Positions 35,140 through 43,898 of a DNA stretch of 43,898 bases are shown here, one piece after another. Made by a program: the position numbers and the translations under genes. Origin of the DNA: Bacteroidales bacterium (GTDB lineage Bacteria > Bacteroidota > Bacteroidia > Bacteroidales > Muribaculaceae); the NCBI GenBank assembly GCA_014800605.1, contig JAAVFS010000066.1, forward strand, positions 1-43,898. The letters run 5' to 3'. Below the pieces are notes generated by a model. The model did not search any database and was not told where the DNA came from. It saw only the letters and a list, made by a program, of their open reading frames with translations. Position 1 is the stretch's first letter. Each line of letters begins with the position of its first letter.

Positions 35140-36420
35140 ATGAATATACTCCTTCTTGGTTCCGGCGGTCGCGAATCAGCTCTCGCGTGGAAAATGTCAC
35201 AAAGCCCCCTGACCGACAATCTCTATATAGCTCCAGGCAATGGTGGCACCGACGCCTATGGTGTCAATGTAGCCATGAGCCCCACTGACTTTGAGGCCAT
35301 CGACAAATTTGTGGCCGACAATGCCATTGACATGATTGTCGTAGGCAATGAAGACCCGCTTGTAGCCGGCATCTACGACTATTTCGAGAGCAAACCTGTG
35401 CTTGTAGTAGGCCCCTCCAAGGCCGGAGCAGCGCTCGAAGGGAGTAAGGATTTTGCCAAGGACTTCATGACACGCCACGGCATCCCCACAGCACGCTATC
35501 GCAGTTTCACCGCTCAGACCATCGAGGAGGGATATCGCTTCCTCGAGACGTTGACACCTCCCTACGTGCTTAAGGCTGACGGACTTGCAGCCGGCAAAGG
35601 GGTGCTGATCATCGACTCGCTCGAAGAGGCCAAAAAGTCGCTCCGCGAGATGCTCGACGGCATGTTTGGCGGAGCCTCGGCTACAGTGGTCATCGAGGAG
35701 TTCCTTTCCGGCATCGAGTGCTCGGTATTCGTGCTGACCGACGGCAACGGTGGCTATCGCGTGCTCCCCGTGGCAAAAGACTATAAGCGCATCGGCGAGG
35801 GAGATACAGGCCTCAACACCGGCGGCATGGGCGCTGTCAGCCCCGTACCCTTTGCTGACGAGGCATTCATGAAGAAGGTGACCGAACGTATCATCGAGCC
35901 GACCATCAAAGGGCTGATAGCCGACCGAATCACCTATCGAGGATTTATCTTCCTGGGTCTCATCAACGTAGGTGGTGAGCCTATGGTGATCGAATACAAT
36001 GTGCGCATGGGCGACCCCGAGACCGAGGCTGTAATGCTTCGCGTCGACTCCGACCTCGTAGAGCTGATGAAGGCTGCCGCTGAGGGCTCGCTCGGCGACC
36101 TGCCGCTCCACCATGACCCCCGCACAGCGGTGACCGTCATGATGGTGTCAGGCGGCTATCCCGGCTCATATTCCAAGGGAAAGACCATCACAGGTCTCGA
36201 TGGCGTCAAGGACACTATCCTGTTTCACGCCGGCACCCGCCGAATTGATGACGGCACACTCGTCACCTCCGGTGGCCGCGTGATCGCAGCCAGCTCCTAT
36301 GGCAAGTCGATAGCTGAAGCGCTCGAAAACAGCTTCAAAGCTGTATCTGCAGTAGACTTCGACGGAAAGTATTTCCGCCGCGACATCGGCCGTGACCTGA
36401 TGGCTTTAGAGAACGCATAA
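35140..36420 (+). CDS. purD: Phosphoribosylamine--glycine ligase
   Basis: 426 aa; MNILLLGSGGRESALAWKMSQSP, LKADGLAAGKGVLI, EYNVRMGDPETEAVM. Confidence 0.96.
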   Translation: MNILLLGSGGRESALAWKMSQSPLTDNLYIAPGNGGTDAYGVNVAMSPTDFEAIDKFVADNAIDMIVVGNEDPLVAGIYDYFESKPVLVVGPSKAGAALEGSKDFAKDFMTRHGIPTARYRSFTAQTIEEGYRFLETLTPPYVLKADGLAAGKGVLIIDSLEEAKKSLREMLDGMFGGASATVVIEEFLSGIECSVFVLTDGNGGYRVLPVAKDYKRIGEGDTGLNTGGMGAVSPVPFADEAFMKKVTERIIEPTIKGLIADRITYRGFIFLGLINVGGEPMVIEYNVRMGDPETEAVMLRVDSDLVELMKAAAEGSLGDLPLHHDPRTAVTVMMVSGGYPGSYSKGKTITGLDGVKDTILFHAGTRRIDDGTLVTSGGRVIAASSYGKSIAEALENSFKAVSAVDFDGKYFRRDIGRDLMALENA

Positions 36421-36448
36421 CCCACCGCTCGAATCGGCGCTACTGACA

Positions 36449-37426
36449 ATGACCGCTCGCTCCATCACCGACTTCCTTCACTCCCGGCCCGGCGCACGCC
36501 TGATATGCCTGGCTGAACTGCTGCTGATAGCCGGGAGCTACGTTATGGGCTCCAATCGGTGTCCCGATGGGGTAGTGCCCTCCCTGAATGGGTGGGCGGG
36601 AGCGGGTTGCGCTCTGACTCTCACGGTCGCAGTCATGGCCATGCTCCGATTGCTCAACAAGCAGTTCAATCTGATGCGCCATGACAGCTCGCTCGGCACG
36701 CCGATATTCGCGGCTATGACCACGTCGCTCCCATGGGTGGCCACCACGCTCTGGCCCGGATGGATGCTGCCGGTCATGCTGCTGATAGTGGGGTATCTAC
36801 TGTTCACCTCATTCAGCGACCCGACGTCGACCCGCACTATCTACCAGATATTCACGCTGACTACAGCTTCGGCATTTATCGTCCCGCAGTCGTTATTCTT
36901 CCTCCCCATCCTCCTGATAGGGTGCGCCCAAATGCGAATCCTCACCCTGCGGGTGGTCATAGCCGCCATCCTCGGCATCATCACGCCGGGCTGGATTGCA
37001 ATTGGGTTTGATCTCTGCGAGCCGGCCGACCTCCCGCTGCCGACAATCGAGTTTGCGAGCGACATCTTCTCGCAGACACTCGTCGAACCGCAGACGCTGG
37101 CCAGTGTGGCCGTCATAGCCCTGCTTGGCCTGATAGCCATGGGAGCCAACCTCTACAAGCTGCTGAGCTACAATGCTGTCACACGCGCCACCAACGGATT
37201 CTTAACCATCCTATTTATGTCGACGCTCCTGCTTCTGATCGTCGACTTCATCAATATGACCGTCTATCTCCCCCTCTTGATTACCCTTGCAAGCTATCAG
37301 GTGACGCTCTTCCTCGTCACCCGACGCACCGACCGCGGCTGGATCGCGATAGTGACAGTAATGGTTATCTTCTGGGGTCTATTTTTCTGGAATCTATGGA
37401 CATCGCTCCCCTCAGCAACGGCCTGA
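36449..37426 (+). CDS. Multi-pass membrane protein of unknown function
   Basis: 325 aa with about 8-9 hydrophobic segments; between purD and pdxB. Confidence 0.75.
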   Translation: MTARSITDFLHSRPGARLICLAELLLIAGSYVMGSNRCPDGVVPSLNGWAGAGCALTLTVAVMAMLRLLNKQFNLMRHDSSLGTPIFAAMTTSLPWVATTLWPGWMLPVMLLIVGYLLFTSFSDPTSTRTIYQIFTLTTASAFIVPQSLFFLPILLIGCAQMRILTLRVVIAAILGIITPGWIAIGFDLCEPADLPLPTIEFASDIFSQTLVEPQTLASVAVIALLGLIAMGANLYKLLSYNAVTRATNGFLTILFMSTLLLLIVDFINMTVYLPLLITLASYQVTLFLVTRRTDRGWIAIVTVMVIFWGLFFWNLWTSLPSATA

Positions 37427-38430
37427 GACCTCGCGTCATAGCCGACGCCAACATCCCGTTTCTGCCCGAACTGCTCGGCGACTCAGTCAAACTCGTCAGA
37501 CTCCCCCCGGCCGAGATTACACCGGAGGCTGTCCGCGACGCCGATGCGCTGATCACCCGCACACGCACCCGCTGCGACGCGCATCTGCTCGACAACTCGC
37601 GCTGCCAATTCATAGCCACCGCTACAATAGGTACCGACCATATCGACTACCCCTACTGCCATGAGCGCGGCATTGCCGTAGCCAGCGCACCGGGATGCAA
37701 CGCACCCGCCGTAGCTCAGTATGTACTCTCCTCCGTGCTTCGCCTGACAGGCGACCGCAACCCCGCTGAGCTGACGCTCGGCATCGTAGGCGTAGGCCAT
37801 GTCGGCTCCATCGTGGAGCGCTGGGGGCGTGCCCTCGGCTTCAACCTGCTGCTATGCGACCCTCCGCGCGCCGAGTCCGAAGGGAGCGACAAGTTTGCGA
37901 CACTTGATGAGATAGCCCGCCGGGCCGACATCGTGACATTCCACACACCGCACACCCTCGATGGCCCCCATGCCACTCACCATCTGGCCGACAAGAGATT
38001 CTTTGAGGCAATCGAGCGCCGCCCGATTATCATCAACTCCGCTCGCGGCCCGATAGTCGATACTCCGGCCCTCATCGAAGCCATCAATGCCGGAAAAACC
38101 GGTCCGGTAGTCATCGACTGCTGGGAGGGAGAGCCCGACATCAACCTCCGGCTACTCGAAAAGGCCACCTTCGCAACGCCCCATATCGCCGGCTACTCAG
38201 CCGAAGGGAAGGCTCGCGCATCGCTGATGGCAGCCAGAGCTCTATGCATGCACTTCGGACTCCCGTTCAATCCGTCAATCCCCGTCCCGGCAGATGCGCC
38301 GGCCACAGTCAGCGCCCGGCAGCTGCTCGAGAGCTACAATCCGGCCATCGACACCGCAGCCCTGCGTGCCCACCCCGCCGATTTCGAAGCCCTCCGCAAT
38401 CACTACCCCCTCCGCCCCGAACCGAAATAA
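37396..38430 (+). CDS. pdxB: 4-phosphoerythronate dehydrogenase
   Basis: 344 aa; RVIADANIPFLPELLG, LGIVGVGHVGSIVERW, INSARGPIVDTPALIEAI, TPHIAGYSAEGK. Confidence 0.9.
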   Translation: MDIAPLSNGLRPRVIADANIPFLPELLGDSVKLVRLPPAEITPEAVRDADALITRTRTRCDAHLLDNSRCQFIATATIGTDHIDYPYCHERGIAVASAPGCNAPAVAQYVLSSVLRLTGDRNPAELTLGIVGVGHVGSIVERWGRALGFNLLLCDPPRAESEGSDKFATLDEIARRADIVTFHTPHTLDGPHATHHLADKRFFEAIERRPIIINSARGPIVDTPALIEAINAGKTGPVVIDCWEGEPDINLRLLEKATFATPHIAGYSAEGKARASLMAARALCMHFGLPFNPSIPVPADAPATVSARQLLESYNPAIDTAALRAHPADFEALRNHYPLRPEPK

Positions 38431-38448
38431 ACACCCCCACGATATGGC

Positions 38449-38488
38449 AGAAGGCCATGCTGAGATTGTTCTCTCGGCATGGCCTTCT
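38449..38488. terminator. Bidirectional terminator hairpin between pdxB and serS
   Basis: agaaggccatgctgaga...tctcggcatggccttct. Confidence 0.7.
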
Positions 38489-38511
38489 GATGTATTGTGA
38501 GGTTACTCCTA

Positions 38512-39783
38512 TCAGTTGATGATGTCGAAGCCGGTATATTTGCGGAGACAGTCGGGGACGATGATTCCCTCGGGGGTCTGATTGTTCTCAAGTAGAGCCG
38601 CCATGATGCGGGGGAGTGCAAGGGCTGAGCCGTTGAGAGTGTGCACGAGGTGGGTTTTCTTGTCGTCGCCACGATAGCGGCACTTCAGGCGGTTGGCCTG
38701 ATAGGTCTCGAAATTGCTGACAGATGACACTTCGAGCCAACGCTTCTGAGCTGCTGAGAACACCTCAAAGTCAAATGTGATGGCTGATGTGAAGCTCATG
38801 TCGCCGCCGCAGAGACGCAGGATGTGCCATGGGAGACCGAGCGAGTCGAGCAGCCCCTGCACATGGTCTTTCATCTCCTCGAGAGCTGCGTATGGGTTTT
38901 CGGGCTTTTCGATGCGGACGATTTCCACCTTGTCAAACTGATGGAGGCGGTTAAGGCCGCGCACATCCTTACCATAGCTGCCGGCTTCGCGGCGGAAGCA
39001 TGCTGAGTAGGCGCAGTTCTTTATGGGGAGCTGGGCATCGGTCAGGATCACATCGCGATAGAGGTTAGTGACGGGCACTTCGGCGGTCGGGATGAGGTAG
39101 AGGTTGTCGAGCTGACAGTGATACATCTGGCCTTCTTTGTCGGGGAGCTGACCTGTACCGTAGCCTGAAGCTTCATTGACCACATAGGGAGGCTGGATCT
39201 CCAGATAGCCTGCCTCGCCGGCACGATCGAGGAAGAACTGGATCAGGGCACGCTGCAGGCGAGCGCCCTTGCCGATGTAGACGGGGAATCCCGCGCCGGT
39301 GATCTTCACGCCGAGGTCGAAGTCGATGAGATTGTATTTCTTGGCAAGATCCCAGTGGGGAAGCGCATCCTCGGGGAGGTCGGGCATCGGTCCGCCGGTC
39401 TTTTCAACTACATTGTCAGCTGCGGTCTTGCCCTCGGGCACCATGTCACAGGGGAGGTTGGGGATAGTCAGGAGTATGTCGCGAATCTCAGTCTCAGTGG
39501 CTGCCAGACGGTCGGCGATCTCCTTCTGCGACTCCTTGATGGCGGCTACAGCAGCTTTGGCGTCGTCGGCCTCAGCGCGCTTTCCATCCTTCATCAGCCG
39601 GCCGATTTCGGCTGCTTTGCGGTTGAGCTCAGCCGCCTGATTGTCGTTGTTGAGCTGGAGTTCGCGGCGGCGGGTGTCAAGGTCGAGTACACGGCCTATG
39701 AGTTCGGCTCCGTCGAAGCCCTTGACGGCCAGGCGCTCGACAGTGCGCTTGGGATCGTCCTTAATCTGTTGAATTGTAAGCAT
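38512..39783 (-). CDS. serS: Serine--tRNA ligase
   Basis: 423 aa; MLTIQQIKDDPKRTVERLAVKGFD, class II motifs RREAGSYGKDVRGLNRLHQFDKVEIV, HTLNGSALALPRIMAALLENNQ. Confidence 0.97.
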   Translation of the reverse strand: MLTIQQIKDDPKRTVERLAVKGFDGAELIGRVLDLDTRRRELQLNNDNQAAELNRKAAEIGRLMKDGKRAEADDAKAAVAAIKESQKEIADRLAATETEIRDILLTIPNLPCDMVPEGKTAADNVVEKTGGPMPDLPEDALPHWDLAKKYNLIDFDLGVKITGAGFPVYIGKGARLQRALIQFFLDRAGEAGYLEIQPPYVVNEASGYGTGQLPDKEGQMYHCQLDNLYLIPTAEVPVTNLYRDVILTDAQLPIKNCAYSACFRREAGSYGKDVRGLNRLHQFDKVEIVRIEKPENPYAALEEMKDHVQGLLDSLGLPWHILRLCGGDMSFTSAITFDFEVFSAAQKRWLEVSSVSNFETYQANRLKCRYRGDDKKTHLVHTLNGSALALPRIMAALLENNQTPEGIIVPDCLRKYTGFDIIN

Positions 39784-39788
39784 ATCCT

Positions 39789-40241
39789 CTATGAGTTTAA
39801 TAATTCTTTTACTTTAGCCGAGATAGCGCGGCCATCGGCACGTCCTGCCAGAGCCTTGGTAGCAACGCCCATGACGCGGCCCATCTGTGAAGGCTCGCTG
39901 ACACCGAGCTCGGCGATGATGCGCTTGAGCTCAGCGGTCAGTTGCTCGTCAGAAAGCTGCTTGGGAAGATACTCCTCGATGACGGCCACCTCAGCGAGCT
40001 CAGCCTCGGCGAGGTCGGGGCGGTTCTGCTCAGTGTAGATGGCAGCACTCTCGCGGCGCTGCTTGGCCATCTTGACCAGGACGCGGGTAGCGGCCTCATC
40101 GGTCAGCGTGCCGTCAGAGCCCTTGGCTGTCTTGGCTTCGATAAATTCCTTTTTGATGCCGCGCAGAGCTTCGAGTCTGACACGGTCCTTAGCGAGCATT
40201 GCCGACTTGATATCGGCTGATATTTTATCAAATAAGTCCAT
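39789..40241 (-). CDS. GatB/YqeY-domain protein
   Basis: MDLFDKISADIKSAMLAKDRVRLEALRGIKKEFIEAKT; EEYLPKQLSDEQL. Alternative upstream start at 40259 (MGNTEQ). Confidence 0.9.
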   Translation of the reverse strand: MDLFDKISADIKSAMLAKDRVRLEALRGIKKEFIEAKTAKGSDGTLTDEAATRVLVKMAKQRRESAAIYTEQNRPDLAEAELAEVAVIEEYLPKQLSDEQLTAELKRIIAELGVSEPSQMGRVMGVATKALAGRADGRAISAKVKELLNS

Positions 40242-40268
40242 TTGTTCAGTATTTCCCATTTAATACTG

Positions 40269-40276
40269 CAAAGGTA
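40269..40276 (-). promoter_or_regulatory. -7 element TACCTTTG upstream of the yqeY-like gene
   Basis: Plus-strand caaaggta, 9 nt from the upstream-most ATG. Confidence 0.55.
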
Positions 40277-40321
40277 AGCAGAATATCCAAAAACCATAAC
40301 GCGCCCGATAGTTTTTTTCGC

Positions 40322-40329
40322 TACTTTTG
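40322..40329 (+). promoter_or_regulatory. -7 element TACTTTTG upstream of the acyltransferase 3 gene
   Basis: TAnnTTTG match, divergent from the yqeY-like promoter. Confidence 0.45.
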
Positions 40330-40405
40330 CATAAAATGTATCTCCAGCCATAGCTCCGGCCTCTCGCCGGACATCTTCAACCAATCAGTCATTAACCCAC
40401 CACCC

Positions 40406-41572
40406 ATGACCGACCCCGTCTCCCCCTACCCGCTGCCGACCTCCGGCAAGCCAAAACCACGCTACGAGCTCCTCGACGGGCTCCGCGGCATAGCAGCCAT
40501 ACTCGTCATCTGGTATCACTTCTTCGAGGGATTTGCCACGTCGCCCGTCGACCAGATGATGAATCACGGCTATCTGGCCGTCGACTTCTTCTTCGTCCTC
40601 TCTGGCTTCGTCATCGGCTATTCCTACGACGACCGCTGGCGCGGCGGACTGACAGCCCGCCGCTTCATGCTCCGTCGCATAGTCCGCCTGCAACCGATGG
40701 TGGTGCTGGCCGCACTGCTCGGCGCCCTGGCGTGGATCCTCCAGGGGTCTGTCCACTGGGACGGCACCCCCTCACCCCTCTCCTCGCTCCTGATAGCCCT
40801 GGTGCTCGGCCTGGTACTGATCCCAGTCATCCCCGGCGCCGAGGCCGACGTCAGAGGCAACGGCGAGATGTTCCCCCTCAACGGACCCAGCTGGTCGCTA
40901 TTCTTCGAGTATATAGGCAGCTTGCTCTACGCCCTCATCCTGCGCCGACTCTCCGACCGCTGGCTCAGACTCGTAGTCATAGCCTCCGGAGCCGCCTTGG
41001 CTGCTACCGCATTCTGCAACGCCTCGGGAGCCTACCACCTGGGCGTGGGCTGGTCGATGGCCGACGGAGGGTTCTTCGGCGGACTCGCCCGCCTGACCTT
41101 CTCCTTCTCCGTCGGGCTGCTCATCTCCCGCCACTTCCGCCGGCGCACCATCCGCGGCGCCTTCTGGATCTGCTCCGCCCTGATGGCCACCCTCATGGCG
41201 ATGCCCTACATCGGCGGAGATACCATATCTGCCTGGAATGCCCTCTACGACTCCACAGCCACCCTGATTATCTTCCCGCTGATAGTCTACATCGGAGCCT
41301 GCGGCGTGACCACCGACCGCCTCTCCACCTCCCTCTGCAACACCCTCGGCGAGCTCTCCTACCCCGTCTACATCATCCACTACCCCATCATGTACCTGTT
41401 CTACAGCTGGGTGTGGGCTCACGGCTATAGCTTCTCACAGGTTTGGCCCGCCTGCTGCGCGCTCTTCATCCTCATCATCCTCCTCGCCCGTACAGCCCTC
41501 CGCTACTACGACGCCCCCCTCCGCCGCTACCTCTCAGCCAAGTGGCTCAGCCGCCCCGCCAATAAGAACTAA
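40406..41572 (+). CDS. Acyltransferase 3 (OafA-like) family membrane protein
   Basis: 388 aa; RYELLDGLRGIAAILVIWYHFFEGF, LAVDFFFVLSGFVIGYSY; multiple TM segments. Confidence 0.92.
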   Translation: MTDPVSPYPLPTSGKPKPRYELLDGLRGIAAILVIWYHFFEGFATSPVDQMMNHGYLAVDFFFVLSGFVIGYSYDDRWRGGLTARRFMLRRIVRLQPMVVLAALLGALAWILQGSVHWDGTPSPLSSLLIALVLGLVLIPVIPGAEADVRGNGEMFPLNGPSWSLFFEYIGSLLYALILRRLSDRWLRLVVIASGAALAATAFCNASGAYHLGVGWSMADGGFFGGLARLTFSFSVGLLISRHFRRRTIRGAFWICSALMATLMAMPYIGGDTISAWNALYDSTATLIIFPLIVYIGACGVTTDRLSTSLCNTLGELSYPVYIIHYPIMYLFYSWVWAHGYSFSQVWPACCALFILIILLARTALRYYDAPLRRYLSAKWLSRPANKN

Positions 41573-41584
41573 CCCCCACCGACC

Positions 41585-42355
41585 ATGATAACACCCGACA
41601 TACGCGAACTCCTCGACACCGAAGCCGCACGCATCAACAACCCCGACTTCATCCCCCACGACCCCGTACAGTTCCCCCGCCGCTACACCGCCGAAGCCGA
41701 CATCGAGATAGCAGCCCTCCTCTCGGCCACCATCGCCTGGGGCAACCGCAAGATGATATGCCGCGACTGCGACCGGCTCCTGACCTCCATGGACTCCTCC
41801 CCCGCCGCCTATACCCTCGACGGAGCCTTTGAAGATCTCGACCCCGACGCCAACATCCACCGCACATTCTTCAATCGCAACCTCATCCACTACCTGCGCG
41901 GACTCCGCACCATCCTCCGCGACCACGGCACCATCGGCGCCTGGGCCCACAAGACGGGCATCGCCGCCACCGAAGCCCCCGCATGGGAATTCGCCCGACA
42001 GCTCTCCGCCGTCATCACCCAAGCCAACGACGGCATCCCCGACAGCCGCTGCCTCCCCGGCAACATCGACAAGACAGCCCTCAAGCGCATCAACATGGCC
42101 TTCCGCTGGCTCGTGCGCCGCGACGGCATCGTCGACATCGGCATCTGGCGATTCCTCTCACCCTCACAGCTCTACATCCCCCTCGACGTCCATGTCGGCA
42201 ACGTCTCCCGCCAGCTCGGCCTCATCACACGCCGCCAGGACGACCGCCGCGCCGTCAACGAGCTGACCGCCCGGCTCCGCACCATCCGCCCCGACGACCC
42301 GGCCCTCTACGACTACGCCCTCTTCGGCATCGGCATCACCTCCAAAACCTCCTAA
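41585..42355 (+). CDS. TIGR02757 (DUF2400) family protein
   Basis: 256 aa; RYTAEADIEIAALLSATIAWGNRKMI, MAFRWLVRRDGIVDIGIW, PLDVHVGNVSRQLGLI. Confidence 0.9.
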   Translation: MITPDIRELLDTEAARINNPDFIPHDPVQFPRRYTAEADIEIAALLSATIAWGNRKMICRDCDRLLTSMDSSPAAYTLDGAFEDLDPDANIHRTFFNRNLIHYLRGLRTILRDHGTIGAWAHKTGIAATEAPAWEFARQLSAVITQANDGIPDSRCLPGNIDKTALKRINMAFRWLVRRDGIVDIGIWRFLSPSQLYIPLDVHVGNVSRQLGLITRRQDDRRAVNELTARLRTIRPDDPALYDYALFGIGITSKTS

Positions 42356-42494
42356 CCCGCCACCAAGAGATGGGAGAAATGCGAGGGTTGGACGGGGTGA
42401 TTTCGGGATTTTTGTGTATCTTTGTCAGGTGGAATGGAGGAGTAGACGTAATTCGGCTGCTCTGCGCCTACTCCACTCAAAAATAAATCGATCA

Positions 42495-43538
42495 ATGTCA
42501 CGCCCCGAAAGCAAATCGACAACCCGCCGCCTGCTCGGCTTCTTTCTGAAGATCATCGTCCCGATGGCAGTCAGTCTGGGGCTGTGCTGGATCCTCTTCC
42601 GCGGCGACAGCCTGGAGGAGATGACGACCATCATGAGAGACCACTGCGACTATCGCTGGATCCTGGCCATGACTCTGCTGCTCGCTCTGACATATCTGAT
42701 CCGCGCCGTCCGCTGGGGTCAGCAGCTCGACGCTGTCGGCGTGCACGCGTCGCTCTGGACCCGCGTTCAGAGCATTTTCGGCACATACGCTGTCAATCTC
42801 GTTTTCCCGCGTCTGGGAGAGGTATGGCGATGTGGATTCGTGGCTCAAAGGGAGAAGGCACAATTCTCGGTCGTGGCAGGCACGGTCATCGCCGACCGCC
42901 TGGCCGACCTGCTGTCGGGCCTCAGCTTCATCGTGGCGACCCTCATCTTCGGCCATGACGCCATCCAGCGGTTTATCGTGCGCTATCCTGATTTCTATGA
43001 ATCTGTCGCGGGGCTCATCTCCTCGCCGTGGCTTTGGCTAGGCGTGGCCGCACTTATAGTCGGCACGATATGGTTTCTGCGCAGCAGTGGCGGGGGAGCG
43101 GTCATGAGCCGGATGCGCGCATTCGGCCGTGGCATGTGGAACGGCTTCTACGGCATACGCCTCATCCGCCACAAGTGGCGCTGGCTCGCCCTGACGATAG
43201 CCCTCTGGGGATGCTACTTCACGCAGATGATACTTGCCTTTCAGGCATTTGAGCTCACGCAGGAGATCTTCGCCGAGCATGGCATCGTGGCTGTCCTCGT
43301 CTGCTTCACGCTCGGCTCCATAGCTATGGGGGTCCCGAGCAATGGCGGCATCGGCCCCTACCAGATAGCACTGATCTTCGGGTTGAGCCTCTACATGCCT
43401 CAGGGTGCTGATGCCGGCGTCTTCGATATGGAGTCGAAGGCGTTTGCCAATGTAGTCCTGGGCGCATCCACCCTCCTCCCCATCGTCCTGGGCTTCGTGG
43501 CCTTCATCTCTATCGCCCTCTCCCGACGCAGCCGCTGA
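42495..43538 (+). CDS. Lysylphosphatidylglycerol synthase TM-region/flippase-like domain membrane protein
   Basis: Start trimmed to MSRPESK; AVRWGQQLDAVGVHASLWTRVQSIFGTYAVNLVFPRLGEVWRCGFVAQREKAQFSVVAGTVIADRLADLL, PSNGGIGPYQIAL. Confidence 0.9.
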   Translation: MSRPESKSTTRRLLGFFLKIIVPMAVSLGLCWILFRGDSLEEMTTIMRDHCDYRWILAMTLLLALTYLIRAVRWGQQLDAVGVHASLWTRVQSIFGTYAVNLVFPRLGEVWRCGFVAQREKAQFSVVAGTVIADRLADLLSGLSFIVATLIFGHDAIQRFIVRYPDFYESVAGLISSPWLWLGVAALIVGTIWFLRSSGGGAVMSRMRAFGRGMWNGFYGIRLIRHKWRWLALTIALWGCYFTQMILAFQAFELTQEIFAEHGIVAVLVCFTLGSIAMGVPSNGGIGPYQIALIFGLSLYMPQGADAGVFDMESKAFANVVLGASTLLPIVLGFVAFISIALSRRSR

Positions 43539-43627
43539 GACAGCTCCACAATGGGAGCTGCCAACTATTAAAAATATATGCCCGGAGCAGTAATTCCGAA
43601 TTATTCGGCGCTCATAAGCGAATCCTA

Positions 43628-43771
43628 TTATCCGCATATGAGCCGTTTTGTCTGATCAAGTTCTTTCCGGAAGATAGGTTTTTTCACAGTATCATCGAAT
43701 ACCAGATCAACTCGACGCCCAAAGAAGATATCAGCCCGATCAAGCCCCTCGCGACTTAATCGTTTCCGCAT
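43628..43771 (-). pseudogene. Possible fragment of an MNT-type nucleotidyltransferase (antitoxin-like) gene
   Basis: 47-codon minus-strand frame MRKRLSREGLDRADIFFGRRVDLVFDDTVKKPIFRKELDQTKRLICG*; GRRVDLVFDDTVKKPI resembles the C-terminal segment of minimal nucleotidyltransferases. Confidence 0.35.
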
Positions 43772-43898
43772 CAAAATTCGGGTCAATGTAAAAAAGCGGT
43801 TGTTAATTTCTGAGATTTAGGGATAGATGGGCGTATCGCTAACTGAATTAGGGAAGTCTAATCATCATAAGCACTTGTTATATAGTAGATTCCCGAAG

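Noticed and set aside
35197-36114. 305-aa minus-strand ORF antisense to purD
   Set aside because: purD is unmistakable on the plus strand; the antisense ORF reflects GC-rich codon composition.
1-43898. CRISPR arrays, tRNA/rRNA genes, complete IS elements or prophage genes
   Set aside because: None seen by reading; no regular repeat-spacer pattern, cloverleaf genes or transposase/integrase motifs.

Overview
The window looks like a chromosomal segment of a Bacteroidales bacterium, probably Muribaculaceae-like. The evidence is TAnnTTTG-type -7 promoters, SusC/SusD pairs and the core gene content. Three zones can be separated. (1) About 1-3300 is an AT-richer accessory or decayed zone. It holds the 3' end of a CDS, a decayed PI-PLC-like pseudogene with a T9SS-like C-terminal tail, a REP-like palindrome, and a minus-strand cassette. 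The cassette consists of a promoter-driven, highly structured putative ncRNA of about 320 nt, a small P-loop NTPase and a lipoprotein. (2) About 3334-23093 is a co-oriented glycan-utilisation locus (PUL-like). It encodes a Tat-signal DUF4434-like protein, an MFS sugar porter, an AGE-family epimerase, SusC, SusD, a DUF5018-like surface lipoprotein, a GHL10/DUF187 glycosidase-like lipoprotein, a calcineurin-like phosphoesterase, a DUF5009/HGSNAT-like membrane acyltransferase, three tandem GxDLY-SGNH hydrolases and a DUF4919 protein. It contains no canonical CAZy GH/PL and no recognisable PUL regulator. (3) About 23286-43538 is housekeeping: nitroreductase, DXS-like, TamL/BamA-like, cdd, a Cys-rich lipoprotein, a WG-repeat protein, pnp, cysE, an RlmL-like methyltransferase, purD, pdxB, serS, a YqeY-like protein, acyltransferase 3, TIGR02757 and a flippase-like membrane protein. 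The best candidates for something new are the ncRNA/NTPase/lipoprotein cassette and the unusual PUL. All family calls come from reading the translated sequences; no searches were run.
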